DNA of 64,000 nucleotides from Opisthorchis felineus. Lineage: Eukaryota; Platyhelminthes; Trematoda; Opisthorchiida; Opisthorchiidae. This document shows, piece by piece, positions 24,324-32,399 of this stretch (positions are counted from its first letter, which is position 1; every line of letters starts with the position of its first letter). Made by a program: the position numbers and the translations under genes. Under the pieces are notes generated by a model. That model made no database searches, was not told where the DNA came from, and was given only the letters and a program-made list of their open reading frames with translations. The DNA is taken from assembly GCA_004794785.1 (NCBI GenBank), contig SJOL01008668.1, positions 1,124,037 to 1,188,036 of the forward strand, in the 5' to 3' direction.

Positions 24324-24365
24324 GTAACTCGTTGGAATTTATAGAAATAAGAAAATTTCTAACAG

Positions 24366-24528
24366 GTTTACTACTTTGAGCTGTTTTGTGATTATTCTAT
24401 CGATGTTGATGGCTGTGTGTTTATTTTCCCGGCTTCAACTACAGAATTGTCACCAAGCTTCCTGTTTTCTAGGATCGGCAATCAAGCGAATACTAATACC
24501 ACCTCCAAATCTAACTAAACTTTATACA
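24366..24528 (+). CDS. Gene E, transmembrane exon (54 codons)
   Basis: Acceptor AATTTCTAACAG ends at 24365 and consensus donor ACA|GTAAGT lies at 24528/24529. In the phase-2 frame all 163 bases are open. The peptide begins FTTLSCFVIILSMLMAVCLF, a single clear transmembrane helix. It is followed by a cytoplasmic-type segment with a basic-proline motif (IKRILIPPPNLTKLYT). The reading suits a type I single-pass receptor. A second frame is open from the acceptor to a TAA at 24516, preceded by a possible exon 24258-24323, so an alternative transcript cannot be excluded. Confidence 0.55.
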
Positions 24529-25014
24529 GTAAGTCGAGGTACAATGACCCTTTCGAGGCCGTATAATTTTACAATTCGTATCGAATAGGTGTCTTCATAG
24601 TACTCAACTTGCCTGTCATCTTTTTAGTGTTACGAAGCATACCGTGCATTCGTGTCATAGAGCAATTTATGTAAGATGATAGTCTATTCGTATAATACAG
24701 ACAAGGTTTCGATTTGCTGCAACCTTCTTAGTTCTTGTTAGCCGAAGCTGACTGCACTTGTATTTCACGGACTGGCGCGCGTGGTGTGTTAGATAGAATA
24801 ACTGACTCTATACTGAGTATTCACTGTACAATTTCTTATGTGAACAAAATTGAAGTGTACAGATGTAACAACAATGAGCATTAAGGATAACTTGAAGTTA
24901 TGACCCGTGTTTCGAGAGGGAACGGGGAGACTGTCTGCGAGTTGACTGTAGGGTAACCTGATGAGTCTTATGAGCATCCACTGTATGCAATGATAAATGT
25001 ACTAGCCACCATTA

Positions 25015-25200
25015 GCGAAATACACTCATTTGCATACCAATTTGGTTTTGACGGGAGACTCACCTGGAACCTAGCTGAATCTCTTGTTTATGGTGTCTAT
25101 AAGCGGGGACTGTACCTACCTGATGAACCCGAAGAAGGGCGAAACCGGTCGTGGGCTATCGAAGAGCTTTCAACAACCTTATGAGTAGTGTATTACGTCT
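25015..25200 (+). repeat. Hairpin-hammerhead repeat, copy 2 (internal deletion)
   Basis: The left arm (GCGAAATACACTCATTTGCA) runs directly into the hammerhead. The right arm and the AACATAAGG linker are missing. Its hammerhead retains CTGATGA (25120-25126), a CCC/GGG stem II (25128-25130 with 25137-25139), GAAAC at 25141 and GGTC ending at 25150. The 3' tail ATGAGTAGTGTATTACGTC is intact. Confidence 0.75.
25111..25190 (+). ncRNA. Type I hammerhead ribozyme, copy 2
   Basis: All core boxes are intact (CTGATGA 25120-25126; GAAA 25141-25144; cleavage predicted after GTC at 25150). Inner stem I is CCTAC against GTGGG (25151-25155), five pairs including one G-U. The outer stem I strand upstream is lost, so activity would rely on the short inner stem. 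Confidence 0.65.
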
Positions 25201-25739
25201 ATACTGACCACCATGTTTGGACAGATCTAATTGGTGAAGGCCCACATCCTTACCGACTGATGAGTATGGGAAGAGCGAAGGATATTCCCCACCGAACAAC
25301 TGAAAGGTGGTTCAGATGTGTCAAAGCCTGCACACACCATATTCAATGAGTGTACAGGCTCCAGAAATGCTCGGTTAGACGCGTTACGTGGTACCCCACA
25401 CGTTGTGCGTGTGGCATGACTGACCAGATTAGTTTGGTTGGTTAGCAGTGTCCATTCGTTACTTTGTCATCTGGTTCATTCCAACGCTTTTCCATGCAAT
25501 CGGTTGACGTCACAGTTCGCTCAGCGCACAGCTGGCACACGTTGCTGCGTGTTTTCTCCGAATCAATGAGCCGGTCCAAACAGGCACGAGAACCACACGA
25601 CTACTTCGTGGACTATGCCAGCCACAATGCAAAATAAACATTGATTTCGTTTCAGAAACGTTTAGAAAACTATCGGCAGATTCAATGCTGAGCTGCATTT
25701 CCCTTTGGACATAAAATATTCATCAGGACAGGTTGTTTG

Positions 25740-26640
25740 TGTTCTGAGGCGGAAGAATAACTAGTCAGCAAAATGCCTTCCTACTAGCAGGCTGAGTCAG
25801 TGTAAGCTGTTGGCCAAAATATATTGTTTGGTTATGTGGGTGGGCAAGTTTTAAGGCCTATGGGATAGGGGAAACTGATATGAATTTGCGGCAGGTCTAG
25901 GGTTCTTTTGGCTCATTTCGTTTAAGGGTTTCTTCTGAGTTTCGTTCACAGTATTTCTTAGTTTGTGTGAATGAGTTAGTGCTACGAGTATTAGGTTAGG
26001 GAGGGATTACCTGAATTTTTGGTCGGGTTTGGCTTACTACGTGAGATCCAAACTATTGCTAATGAATCCTATTGACTCACAGCTGCACCGCGCCCCACAT
26101 GTCAACTTGGGTTCTCTAAAACGGCTCTCCATACGCTCACCAGCTCTCATCTCCTATTCTGTTCACACGGAGATACTTGGTGATTTTCACCGCCTTGGCC
26201 ACCAGTCTCTGTGATGTTATCTATTCTATTCCCTGTGTTTGATACATGTCCCGCAATCGTTGAGTCTTTGAACAGCGCCTGGTATTCGTCCGCATTCCTC
26301 GGTGGTTTGTTTAATCTGTTCTTTCGCTTACCAATTATGGTGTGTAGTTTTCTGGCTGTTTATCCTATGTAGACCGTTGCGTTTAATTTACACGAGCAAT
26401 CTTTGGTCCCTTTACCCAGGAGGCGATTCATTCAATCGCACCAATGCTGGGCATGACCTTTTTCCCTTTTTTGGAAAGCTGCTATGATTCCGGTTCTGCT
26501 CAGTGCCCTTCGAATTACCTCAGATGCTCCCGCTTTATAGGGAATGGCTTCCATTTTAGTCTATTTCCTATTGGATCTTGGTTCCGGCGTCGCCTAAACA
26601 AACTCACTGGGTATGCACTTTTTGGAGCCTGTTTTTAACC
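25740..26640 (-). pseudogene. Decayed Penelope-like element, GIY-YIG end
   Basis: The minus strand encodes, with an in-frame stop and frameshifts, the end of a Penelope-like reverse transcriptase/endonuclease. Visible pieces are a KREKVMPSIGAIE-like connector near 26480, a CKLNATVYIG*TARKLHTII block near 26380 (the GIY-YIG signature with the expected Glu codon turned into TAA), NKPPRNADEYQALFKDS near 26310, and a C-terminal VNRI-like end near 26170. The 3' flank (25740-26040) matches the flank of the second copy at 28.0-28.3 kb. The element lies in an intron of gene E and is not functional. Confidence 0.7.
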
Positions 26641-26929
26641 TCAATCTGGGATGCTATTCAATCGACACCCACTGTGAACAGCGCACTGACTCAACCGAAC
26701 ACTGATGAGGCAGCAGGAGCATATCGGCTGAACTGACGAGTAGTTTAGGGCAGTACCCGTGTCTGTTGTTTTCTGGAAAATGATAGTTTCTGATTTCTTA
26801 TGTCAAATGCAGCCCAGGAAGGATGGCGTACCCGAAGTAGGCTCGCTCTGTGTGTGCTAAACTTCATGGGAGGACTCAATTTATTGAGATACTCGCAGAA
26901 TTTGTTGGTCCCGTCCTATCTGACCACAG

Positions 26930-26966
26930 CAAAAGTGCCATCTAAACTACACCAAGAAACTTCTCG
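26930..26966 (+). CDS. Gene E, 37-bp exon
   Basis: Acceptor TCCCGTCCTATCTGACCACAG ends at 26929 and strong donor CTCG|GTGAGG lies at 26966/26967. In phase 0 to phase 1 it encodes QKCHLNYTKKLL and joins exon 24528 to exon 27186. Another frame is open across this region from about 26801 (MSNAAQEGWRTRSRLALCVL, then GLNLLRYSQNLLVPSYLTTA). That frame also ends at the same donor but in phase 2, which the terminal exon cannot accept. Confidence 0.4.
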
Positions 26967-27185
26967 GTGAGGGATGGGCAGTCATAAACAGCACAGCAGT
27001 TAATCGACCGATCGTTTTCCAAGCTCTTCTGAAAAGATCACTCACTGACTGGTTTCAAGCGTTTGCTTTGGGAAGTCTTGTTTGTGGCTTGCAAACTAAC
27101 CAATGTTATGTGCCTACCCTCATTCTAATTTGTGGGTACCTCAAAATTGTCAGGGTAATCACGTTGTAGTGCAACTTTTGTTCAG

Positions 27186-27421
27186 TGAATAGTATTATCG
27201 TCTACGTGTCCGATAAATTAGTTGCAAAACTACATGCAGATGAAGCCTTTGTCAGCTGCACTGCATACGACCAATTTCATGAAAACACCTTGTCCGGAAT
27301 CGGTCGTCACTTAATAGATGGTTTATTTTACGAAACCTATCATAATACTACTGATTTATTGAAACTTCTAACTCCATCTGCTTTTTTCCTTTCATATGGA
27401 CAACCACAAAGCATTCAGTAA
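27186..27421 (+). CDS. Gene E, terminal exon (78 residues)
   Basis: Acceptor GCAACTTTTGTTCAG ends at 27185. Only the phase-1 frame is open, running 78 residues to TAA at 27419-27421. The peptide starts NSIIVYVSDKLVAKLHADEA and includes DGLFYETYHNTTDLLKLL, as expected for a soluble cytoplasmic tail. A canonical AATAAA lies nine bases after the stop. I do not recognise the family. This is the best supported exon of gene E. Confidence 0.65.
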
Positions 27422-27429
27422 CTCTGGGA

Positions 27430-27435
27430 AATAAA
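27430..27435 (+). promoter_or_regulatory. Polyadenylation signal of gene E
   Basis: AATAAA just after the stop codon, followed by a T-rich stretch. Confidence 0.6.
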
Positions 27436-27904
27436 CGTGCATTCATTTATTTTATTCTGTTTATCAATATCATCACGTATCCATCCTCCACAAGTCTTTT
27501 TTATTCTTAATTAAACAATACAAAAATACAACCACCATTTCCATCAATGAGCCTTTTGATTTGAAGATTGCTCCTAGTCAGTTTGACTTCACTATTGCAG
27601 GCTGATTTTTTTTCTAAAGGCTACAGTCGGAAGATCTGCATCGTTTCAAAAGTACTGGTTTACACCAGTTATACTGGAGAAAATTAGGTCACAACGAAAT
27701 GTCCCAGGGTAGGTCATAACATATGGGCCTCTTTTCACTTGACAGAATGAAGAAGCAGGGAGGTCTAATTAAAACTTTAAAAGATTATTAGCCTTGCCAG
27801 TGTGTCTGTCTTTTCCATTTCGACTGGCCTCGGAGAACAGTAGTGAACATTGATTTAAGCAACGGCGATAGATGAATAGTAAACGATCAGGTGAAAAACG
27901 CTCG

Positions 27905-28545
27905 GAACCGATTGAGTAGTCATCGTTTTCGGAAAAGTGTGGTAACAATCGGTAGATTTATTGCTGGGCAACGTTTCGCTTTTGACACAAAAGCTTCTTC
28001 AGGCCAAGTGACTAGGTTACGAGGTGGGTCGATATTTAAGGCGGAAGGGGAACCAATCAGCTAAGTGAAACTAAATCTCTGCTAGGTGTCGACCGAGAGA
28101 TTTTGTGTGCTAGAGTGGGTGACCAAGTGTTAAGCCGATGGGGAAACCTACATGGATTTGAGTCCAGCCCAAGGTCTAGTTCTTCTGGTTCGGTTCACGT
28201 GATGATCCCTCTTGAACGACATTTGCACATTCCGTCCGCTTGTGTGGATGAACTAGTGCTACGATAGTTGTGTAACAGGGATTCTGTGAACTTTGGTCGG
28301 GCCGGAATTTACACTCCCCCTCCACCTGTTTTTTCTAATGATTCTACGTGAATTGACGGTCACGTGTCAGCTCGGCTTATTAAGACCACTTTCCATACGC
28401 TCACCACTTCCACACCATCGATTCTGTTCACGCTGTGATGTTTGGTGATTTCCACTGCCTCGGCTATCAGTCGCTGTGGTGTGAATCAAAAGCGAAACGT
28501 TGCCCAGCAATAAATCTACTGATTGTTATCAAACTTTTCCCCTCA
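27905..28545. mobile_element. Penelope-like fragment with inverted termini
   Basis: Inverted termini of about 60 bases bound this piece. The left one (about 27940-27995, containing AGATTTATTGCTGGGCAACG) is the reverse complement of the right one (about 28483-28540). Inside, the minus strand ends in a Penelope-like C-terminus (TPQRLIAEAVEITKHHSVNR near 28450). The same 3' flank as in the 25.7-26.6 kb copy follows. Inverted, partly duplicated termini are known for Penelope-like elements. Confidence 0.65.
27962..28012 (-). ncRNA. Hammerhead-like core in Penelope-like terminus
   Basis: Read on the minus strand, CTGAAGA (27996-28002 reversed) is followed by a perfect 7-bp hairpin (GCTTTTG with CAAAAGC, loop TGT) and GAAA (27974-27977 reversed). 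It then continues CGTT|GCCCAG. Stem III is the 2-bp self-complementary ACGT. Stem I pairs GGC with GCC, plus two further pairs after a mismatch. Hammerheads with minimal stem III are known in Penelope-like terminal repeats. One extra A lies between CTGAAGA and stem II. Confidence 0.5.
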
Positions 28546-28979
28546 GAGCGGGTAGGTGATAACCTGGAGTTTGAGTTGCTTACGATACAGCTCGTCTACT
28601 CCTTGAATTAGGATCCCAAGTGTAGCAAACTAAACTTATGCAGAAAACGGATGGGTCCAGCTAAACTTATTTCTGGCCACTTGTCAACCCCACTTTTACG
28701 TGAAACCCAATACAGGGACAGTGAACTGACAGCCTTCTGTCAGTTAGTCACTTGGTTATTTAGCCATATACAGTTTTCTTAACTGAAGTTAGGGAGATTC
28801 AGGCATGTGTCTCGCCGATGGATGCAAAAAGATCAGTTTTGTGAGTGATTGTTTCGGTAGACTAGCTCAGTCCACAAGTCCGTGGAACCGAAAATTCTCA
28901 TATCTATCAACCAAAATAGGGGTTTTAAAAGACGCTATGATTCGCCAGTTCTTGTCCGCGCTTTACGTTCATGAACTAC

Positions 28980-29160
28980 CTGTTCCTGATTCTTTCTTCT
29001 CATGTAATTGTGCTCGTGACGCTGTGAATGTTCAGAGGCTGATTCAGAATCGTAAATCGGATTGAATAGACTTGCTACATGATCCTGAGAACCACGTCTA
29101 TTTCTTACATCTCCAAATGTCAAGATATAATTTTCTTCCTCCCTTCGGACCGTCGTGATC
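28980..29160 (-). CDS. Minus-strand exon with NPIY motif
   Basis: A minus-strand frame of about 60 codons starts ITTVRREEENYILTFGDVRN and carries VASLFNPIYDSESASEH before ending at a donor (GAACAG|GTAGTT at 28980/28979). The hydrophilic, charged composition and the N-P-x-Y motif resemble the cytoplasmic tail of an endocytic or adhesion receptor. The 5' boundary is unclear, with AGs near 29163-29170 but no pyrimidine tract. The plus strand is also open here (28805-29065) but has no splice support. Confidence 0.45.
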
Positions 29161-29409
29161 AAGATCCTGCTGACAGCTCACATTTATTTATTGCTGATAA
29201 CAGTTATCGTCCAGGACGTATTGATGTGCAATACCACGGCCTATCCCTAGCTAACAGCTTCATTTGATCGCCTCATAGTCAGACTGTTTTTACCAGAGTG
29301 TATGAAATCCGGTTTAAGATTCCGCGTGAGCTTCTGAGCAGTTAGTGTCTTGAACATAATTACACGAGAATAAAGAGTCAGAAATGGGTAGTTCCTGCAC
29401 CAGACTTAC

Positions 29410-29484
29410 AATACAGCACAGATATATGCGAAAGCATACACATGGTCTTTGCCACTGCCGCCAATCAGAATGCCGACTTCACTT
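29410..29484 (-). CDS. Minus-strand exon, hydrophobic
   Basis: Acceptor GGGTTGTAGTCAG ends at 29485 (reversed) and consensus donor GTATT|GTAAGT lies at 29410. Open in phase 2 to phase 2, it encodes SEVGILIGGSGKDHVYAFAY and ICAV. It may hold part of a membrane segment upstream of the NPIY tail. Probably the same gene as the exons at 29.0 and 29.6 kb. Confidence 0.4.
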
Positions 29485-29604
29485 CTGACTACAACCCATT
29501 GCATTCGTCAGTTCATCTGGAGTAGTGGTGACAATTAAATCGCCATAACTGATAGGAAGCTTGAAACGCGGGCAAACGTGCACGTGCCCCAAAAACCTCC
29601 ATAC

Positions 29605-29672
29605 CTCGTCAGCTGAACTAAATCCAACGCTAATCGAATCCTGGGGCAAATCGTCGATCGCTAGGCGTCTAA
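29605..29672 (-). CDS. Minus-strand exon
   Basis: Acceptor CTCAACTCTGTGTCAG ends at 29673 (reversed) and donor GACGAG|GTATGG lies at 29605. It encodes RRLAIDDLPQDSISVGFSSA and two more residues. The same frame stays open to 29479 (through LPISYGDLIVTTTPDELTNA), so the exon may be longer and end near 29480. Unrecognised. It lies downstream of the stop and polyadenylation signal of gene B, so it probably belongs to a separate gene. Confidence 0.45.
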
Positions 29673-29828
29673 CTGACACAGAGTTGAGCTCAAATAATCG
29701 TTCCGAATCTTAGAATGAACACAGGTTGCAATGGAAGTTGAGGTTCCTCTGATCCACATTGCTTAATCGTCTTAACCATGTCCTGTGCACTCAGGATTAC
29801 CTAAAGGTCACTCTGAAACTTCCTTGGT

Positions 29829-29834
29829 TTTATT
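29829..29834 (-). promoter_or_regulatory. Polyadenylation signal of gene B
   Basis: AATAAA on the minus strand, about 17 bases beyond the TAA stop at 29851. Confidence 0.6.
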
Positions 29835-29850
29835 GGTCGGTCACGTTGTT

Positions 29851-30079
29851 TTAGAACCATATGAATGTTGTAAACTGCACTGCAATATGTATGTTATGCC
29901 ATCCCACACGTTTTGGGCCGGGAGTATGCGAAATAAATCCCCCCTGTAACTTTGTTCTCATTACTATGTTCAGACTGATGAGGGGATCAGTGCCTTTGAT
30001 TCCTATTGTATGTATCCCTGTCGTGCCATCTAACTGCACTTTTCCACTTGAGTTCATACAACCGTCAAACATGGACACT
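29851..30079 (-). CDS. Gene B, terminal exon (75 residues)
   Basis: Acceptor CGTCTCTTCGTCCATCCTAG ends at 30080 (reversed). The phase-2 frame is open to TAA at 29851-29853, with a polyadenylation signal just beyond. The peptide starts VSMFDGCMNSSGKVQLDGTT and continues GIKGTDPLISLNIVMRTKLQ. The F-x-G-C and strand-rich pattern loosely recalls laminin-G/neurexin-type domains, but this is only an impression. The opposite strand has a longer open frame (29861-30307) without splice support at its 5' side. Confidence 0.55.
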
Positions 30080-30588
30080 CTAGGATGGACGAAGAGACGA
30101 TGCTTATGTAGCATTCAACAAACAGATGACAGTGGAAACGGAAGGCAACGTCTGAGATCACGAATATACAACTGGAGCATTCAAGGCCCATCAGCTCGGC
30201 TCAGTGGCGACGCCAGTTGGAGTTTCTGTTTACCTGAGCTCGTATGTGAGTTATTATTTTTGACAGAAGAGAAAGGCATGACATGCACGCTAGATAAAGC
30301 CAGCTGAAACATTTCGTCTTAAACTGCGACGGTTTGATTTCGGGCTATAATATGGCGAGAAGCTACAAGACGGGAAAGGACACAGTAACCTGAGTTAAAA
30401 CGACCGACTGAAGCATACATTCCCCGCCAGAACCGCCCAACTCTTAGTATGCACATGAAGGTGTGTTGCACGTTCGAGCCATATTTGGAACGGCTTTTGG
30501 TTGTGCATCTGACTTGGTCTCTTCACTACGGACCTAATTCAACAATATGAACATTTAAATTGCTGTCGCTAGGGTGTATGTGCTTCAC

Positions 30589-30758
30589 TTAATCTTCTGA
30601 ACCCAGATTGTTGTGTTCTGTGACAGTTGGAAAAACATGTACGCACAATTGCTGGTACTGATGTTTTCAAAGTTGCATGGATCGTCAGCCAAGTTAGTTT
30701 TTCTGCCATTCAAGTACCCATACACGTTGATAATGGTTGACAATGTGAGCTTCTTCAC
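30589..30758 (-). CDS. Gene B, internal exon (56 codons)
   Basis: Acceptor TTTCTTTGCCGCATGGTCAT then CAG ends at 30759 (reversed) and donor ATTAA|GTGAAG lies at 30589. Phase 0 in and phase 2 out agree with the terminal exon. The peptide includes KKLTLSTIINVYGYLNGRKT and PCNFENISTSNCAYMFFQLS, with two cysteines and two N-glycosylation sequons, which suits a secreted or ectodomain protein. Unrecognised. Confidence 0.6.
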
Positions 30759-30840
30759 CTGATGACCATGCGGCAAAGAAACCTACAATTAACACATGCT
30801 TCTACGAAACGTAATCATTCCATTGGATCACACTACACAG

Positions 30841-31016
30841 TCAACTGCGCTTATCCATCTTGAGAAATGCAGCTAGGTGGAATGATGGGTAACCTCGCTG
30901 TACAGGGGTTGTGGAAAGATCGACTGCAGTGTATGAAGGGCGTCGTTTACTGTGTCCCAATGACCGCAATTCAGCCGTAAATTTGTATGGCGTGACAACT
31001 TTACAAGTGCCCTTCG
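30841..31016 (-). CDS. Gene B, internal exon
   Basis: Acceptor TATACCAAACCTCTGCAG ends at 31017 (reversed). It is open in the phase-1 frame from 31016 to a stop at 30841, encoding KGTCKVVTPYKFTAELRSLG and PSYTAVDLSTTPVQRGYPSF. The donor is not resolved: CGAG|GTTACC near 30889 and CGCA|GTTGAC near 30846 are both possible. Protein-like and probably extracellular. Confidence 0.5.
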
Positions 31017-31098
31017 CTGCAGAGGTTTGGTATATTATTTGAACAGACACTGTTTCGAACTTCCATCAACCTTCAAGTGTACGTGAGCGTCAAATTAC

Positions 31099-31193
31099 TG
31101 ATTCCTATTTTTTTTCGCAACAGTGTACGCCGGTCTTGTTTTTGTGCGTATAAACGACCGTAAATACACACGTCATTTGACAAGACGAGATAG
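31099..31193 (-). CDS. Gene B, internal exon
   Basis: Acceptor TGTTTACCGTACAGGGCTTG then CAG ends at 31194 (reversed) and donor ATCA|GTAATT lies at 31099. In phase 2 to phase 1 it encodes YLVLSNDVCIYGRLYAQKQD then a basic RRTLLRKKIGI. Phase 1 matches the exon that follows at 31016. A competing frame (through AISSCQMTCVFTVVYTHKNK) is also open over the same bases. Confidence 0.45.
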
Positions 31194-31258
31194 CTGCAAG
31201 CCCTGTACGGTAAACAGCCCGAGGTTTACTCAAATCCAGTCCAACTCTATGTGCATAC

Positions 31259-31316
31259 CAGGAACGAACGGGTCTGACGCATTTTTTTCCAGCGGATAGT
31301 ACTTTTGCCCACAGGG
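31259..31316 (-). CDS. Gene B, candidate exon
   Basis: Acceptor TTGGGTCTGATCTATGTCAG ends at 31317 (reversed) and donor CCTG|GTATGC lies at 31259. It encodes PCGQKYYPLEKNASDPFVP in phase 0. Another frame across it (LWAKVLSAGKKCVRPVRSWY) is open as well, and its outgoing phase does not fit the exon at 31193, so the local model is unresolved. Confidence 0.35.
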
Positions 31317-31433
31317 CTGACATAGATCAGACCCAAACAAACCGATCAGAAAATGGAGACAACAGTCAAATGTTATACGGGTAACGACTGTGTGACAGCA
31401 ACGAACATCAGAAGTGACAAACAAGAACATCTT

Positions 31434-31731
31434 TTAGTCAACCAGAGTTGAGAGGCGCAAAGGACCATCTGGTGCAGTTGAGGGGCACATAGCAAAGCCC
31501 GTCTTCCATATCTTCCTGACTGGGATCAGATCACCGCTGTTCAAGTCATATTTGCTGTATATTCCTCCTTCGGTAAGAAACAGGTCCAATGGACGAAATG
31601 GTCCGCTAGTCCACCCATCATGATTGCGTGCAGCGTCATCCTCCGGTAAACCTTTGGAGCGGGCCAAATTGTGCGCAATCGTATTTTGGAAGTACTTCAT
31701 GGTGAGAGAAATATCCTGAAACATTGTACCG
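31434..31731 (-). CDS. Gene B, long exon (about 99 codons)
   Basis: Acceptor GGTTTTCTTTTACTTTCACA then G ends at 31732 (reversed) with a strong pyrimidine tract. The frame is open from 31731 to TAA at 31434: GTMFQDISLTMKYFQNTIAH, HNLARSKGLPEDDAARNHDG, LFLTEGGIYSKYDLNSGDLI, then a cysteine-containing end. The true 3' boundary is probably a donor before the TAA (CTCTG|GTTGAC near 31440 is one candidate). Clearly protein-like, family unknown. Confidence 0.55.
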
Positions 31732-32135
31732 CTGTGAAAGTAAAAGAAAACCACGATTTACCAGGTTCCAAATAGGCTAAATTAATAAATCGCTGAAAGC
31801 CGAAAAGTTCTACATTTCAAAACTCTTTGAAGTCATCGAATTCTATTTTCCTTCAATTCAACATGATTCTTCTACAATTACAAAAGAAGTTTGCTCCACC
31901 ACGCCAAGTAACATGCACGGAAGATCATCACGTCAGCACATCGGTCGGAATTTAGTGGCCACTTTACTTAGGAATAATGGCACACAGTTCCTCGAATGCT
32001 GCAGATAATAGCGTCAGATTTATCATCTCTGACCTGCTGAAGCTTCTTGATTCTTATAGCTCCTAGAACGCTGACGTTCAAGTTAGATAGCATCAGGAAA
32101 GTTTCTTCGAAGTCAAGTAAGGAACGAGACCTTAC

Positions 32136-32178
32136 ATTGTGTCTACTGTGAACTTCTAACTTCAGCACTACTGTGCCT
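32136..32178 (-). CDS. Gene B, candidate upstream exon
   Basis: Acceptor ATTGGAATTGCAG ends at 32179 (reversed) and donor CACAAT|GTAAGG lies at 32136. It encodes GTVVLKLEVHSRHN. The same frame stays open to 31968 (through SLLDFEETFLMLSNLNVSVL), so the exon may be longer. Nothing upstream was attached. Confidence 0.35.
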
Positions 32179-32399
32179 CTGCAATTCCAATTACGCATTT
32201 TTCCTGCTTATCGAACCCTGGTCAGTTTTTTGACCACTGTTACATCGAATGTGCAGTACTCCTTGCTCCGGGAAATACCTTCAAGTGATAACAGAATAGT
32301 GCACCGAAGTGGGCTGTTCCACTCGGGAAGGGGGCTAATAGCTCGGACGCTTGGCGCATCAGCTCAATGAGATTTTAGCTGGAACTGAAGGGAATACTG

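Noticed and set aside
25255..25290. CTGATGAGTATGGGAAGAGCGAAGG as a hammerhead
   Set aside because: The second box reads GAAGG, stem II does not pair convincingly and no stem I could be drawn; probably chance.
29861..30307. 148-codon plus-strand frame opposite gene B
   Set aside because: A donor-like GTGAGT exists at 30246, but the minus strand has a matching acceptor, a phase-compatible upstream exon, a stop and a polyadenylation signal over the same bases, so the plus frame is taken as a shadow.
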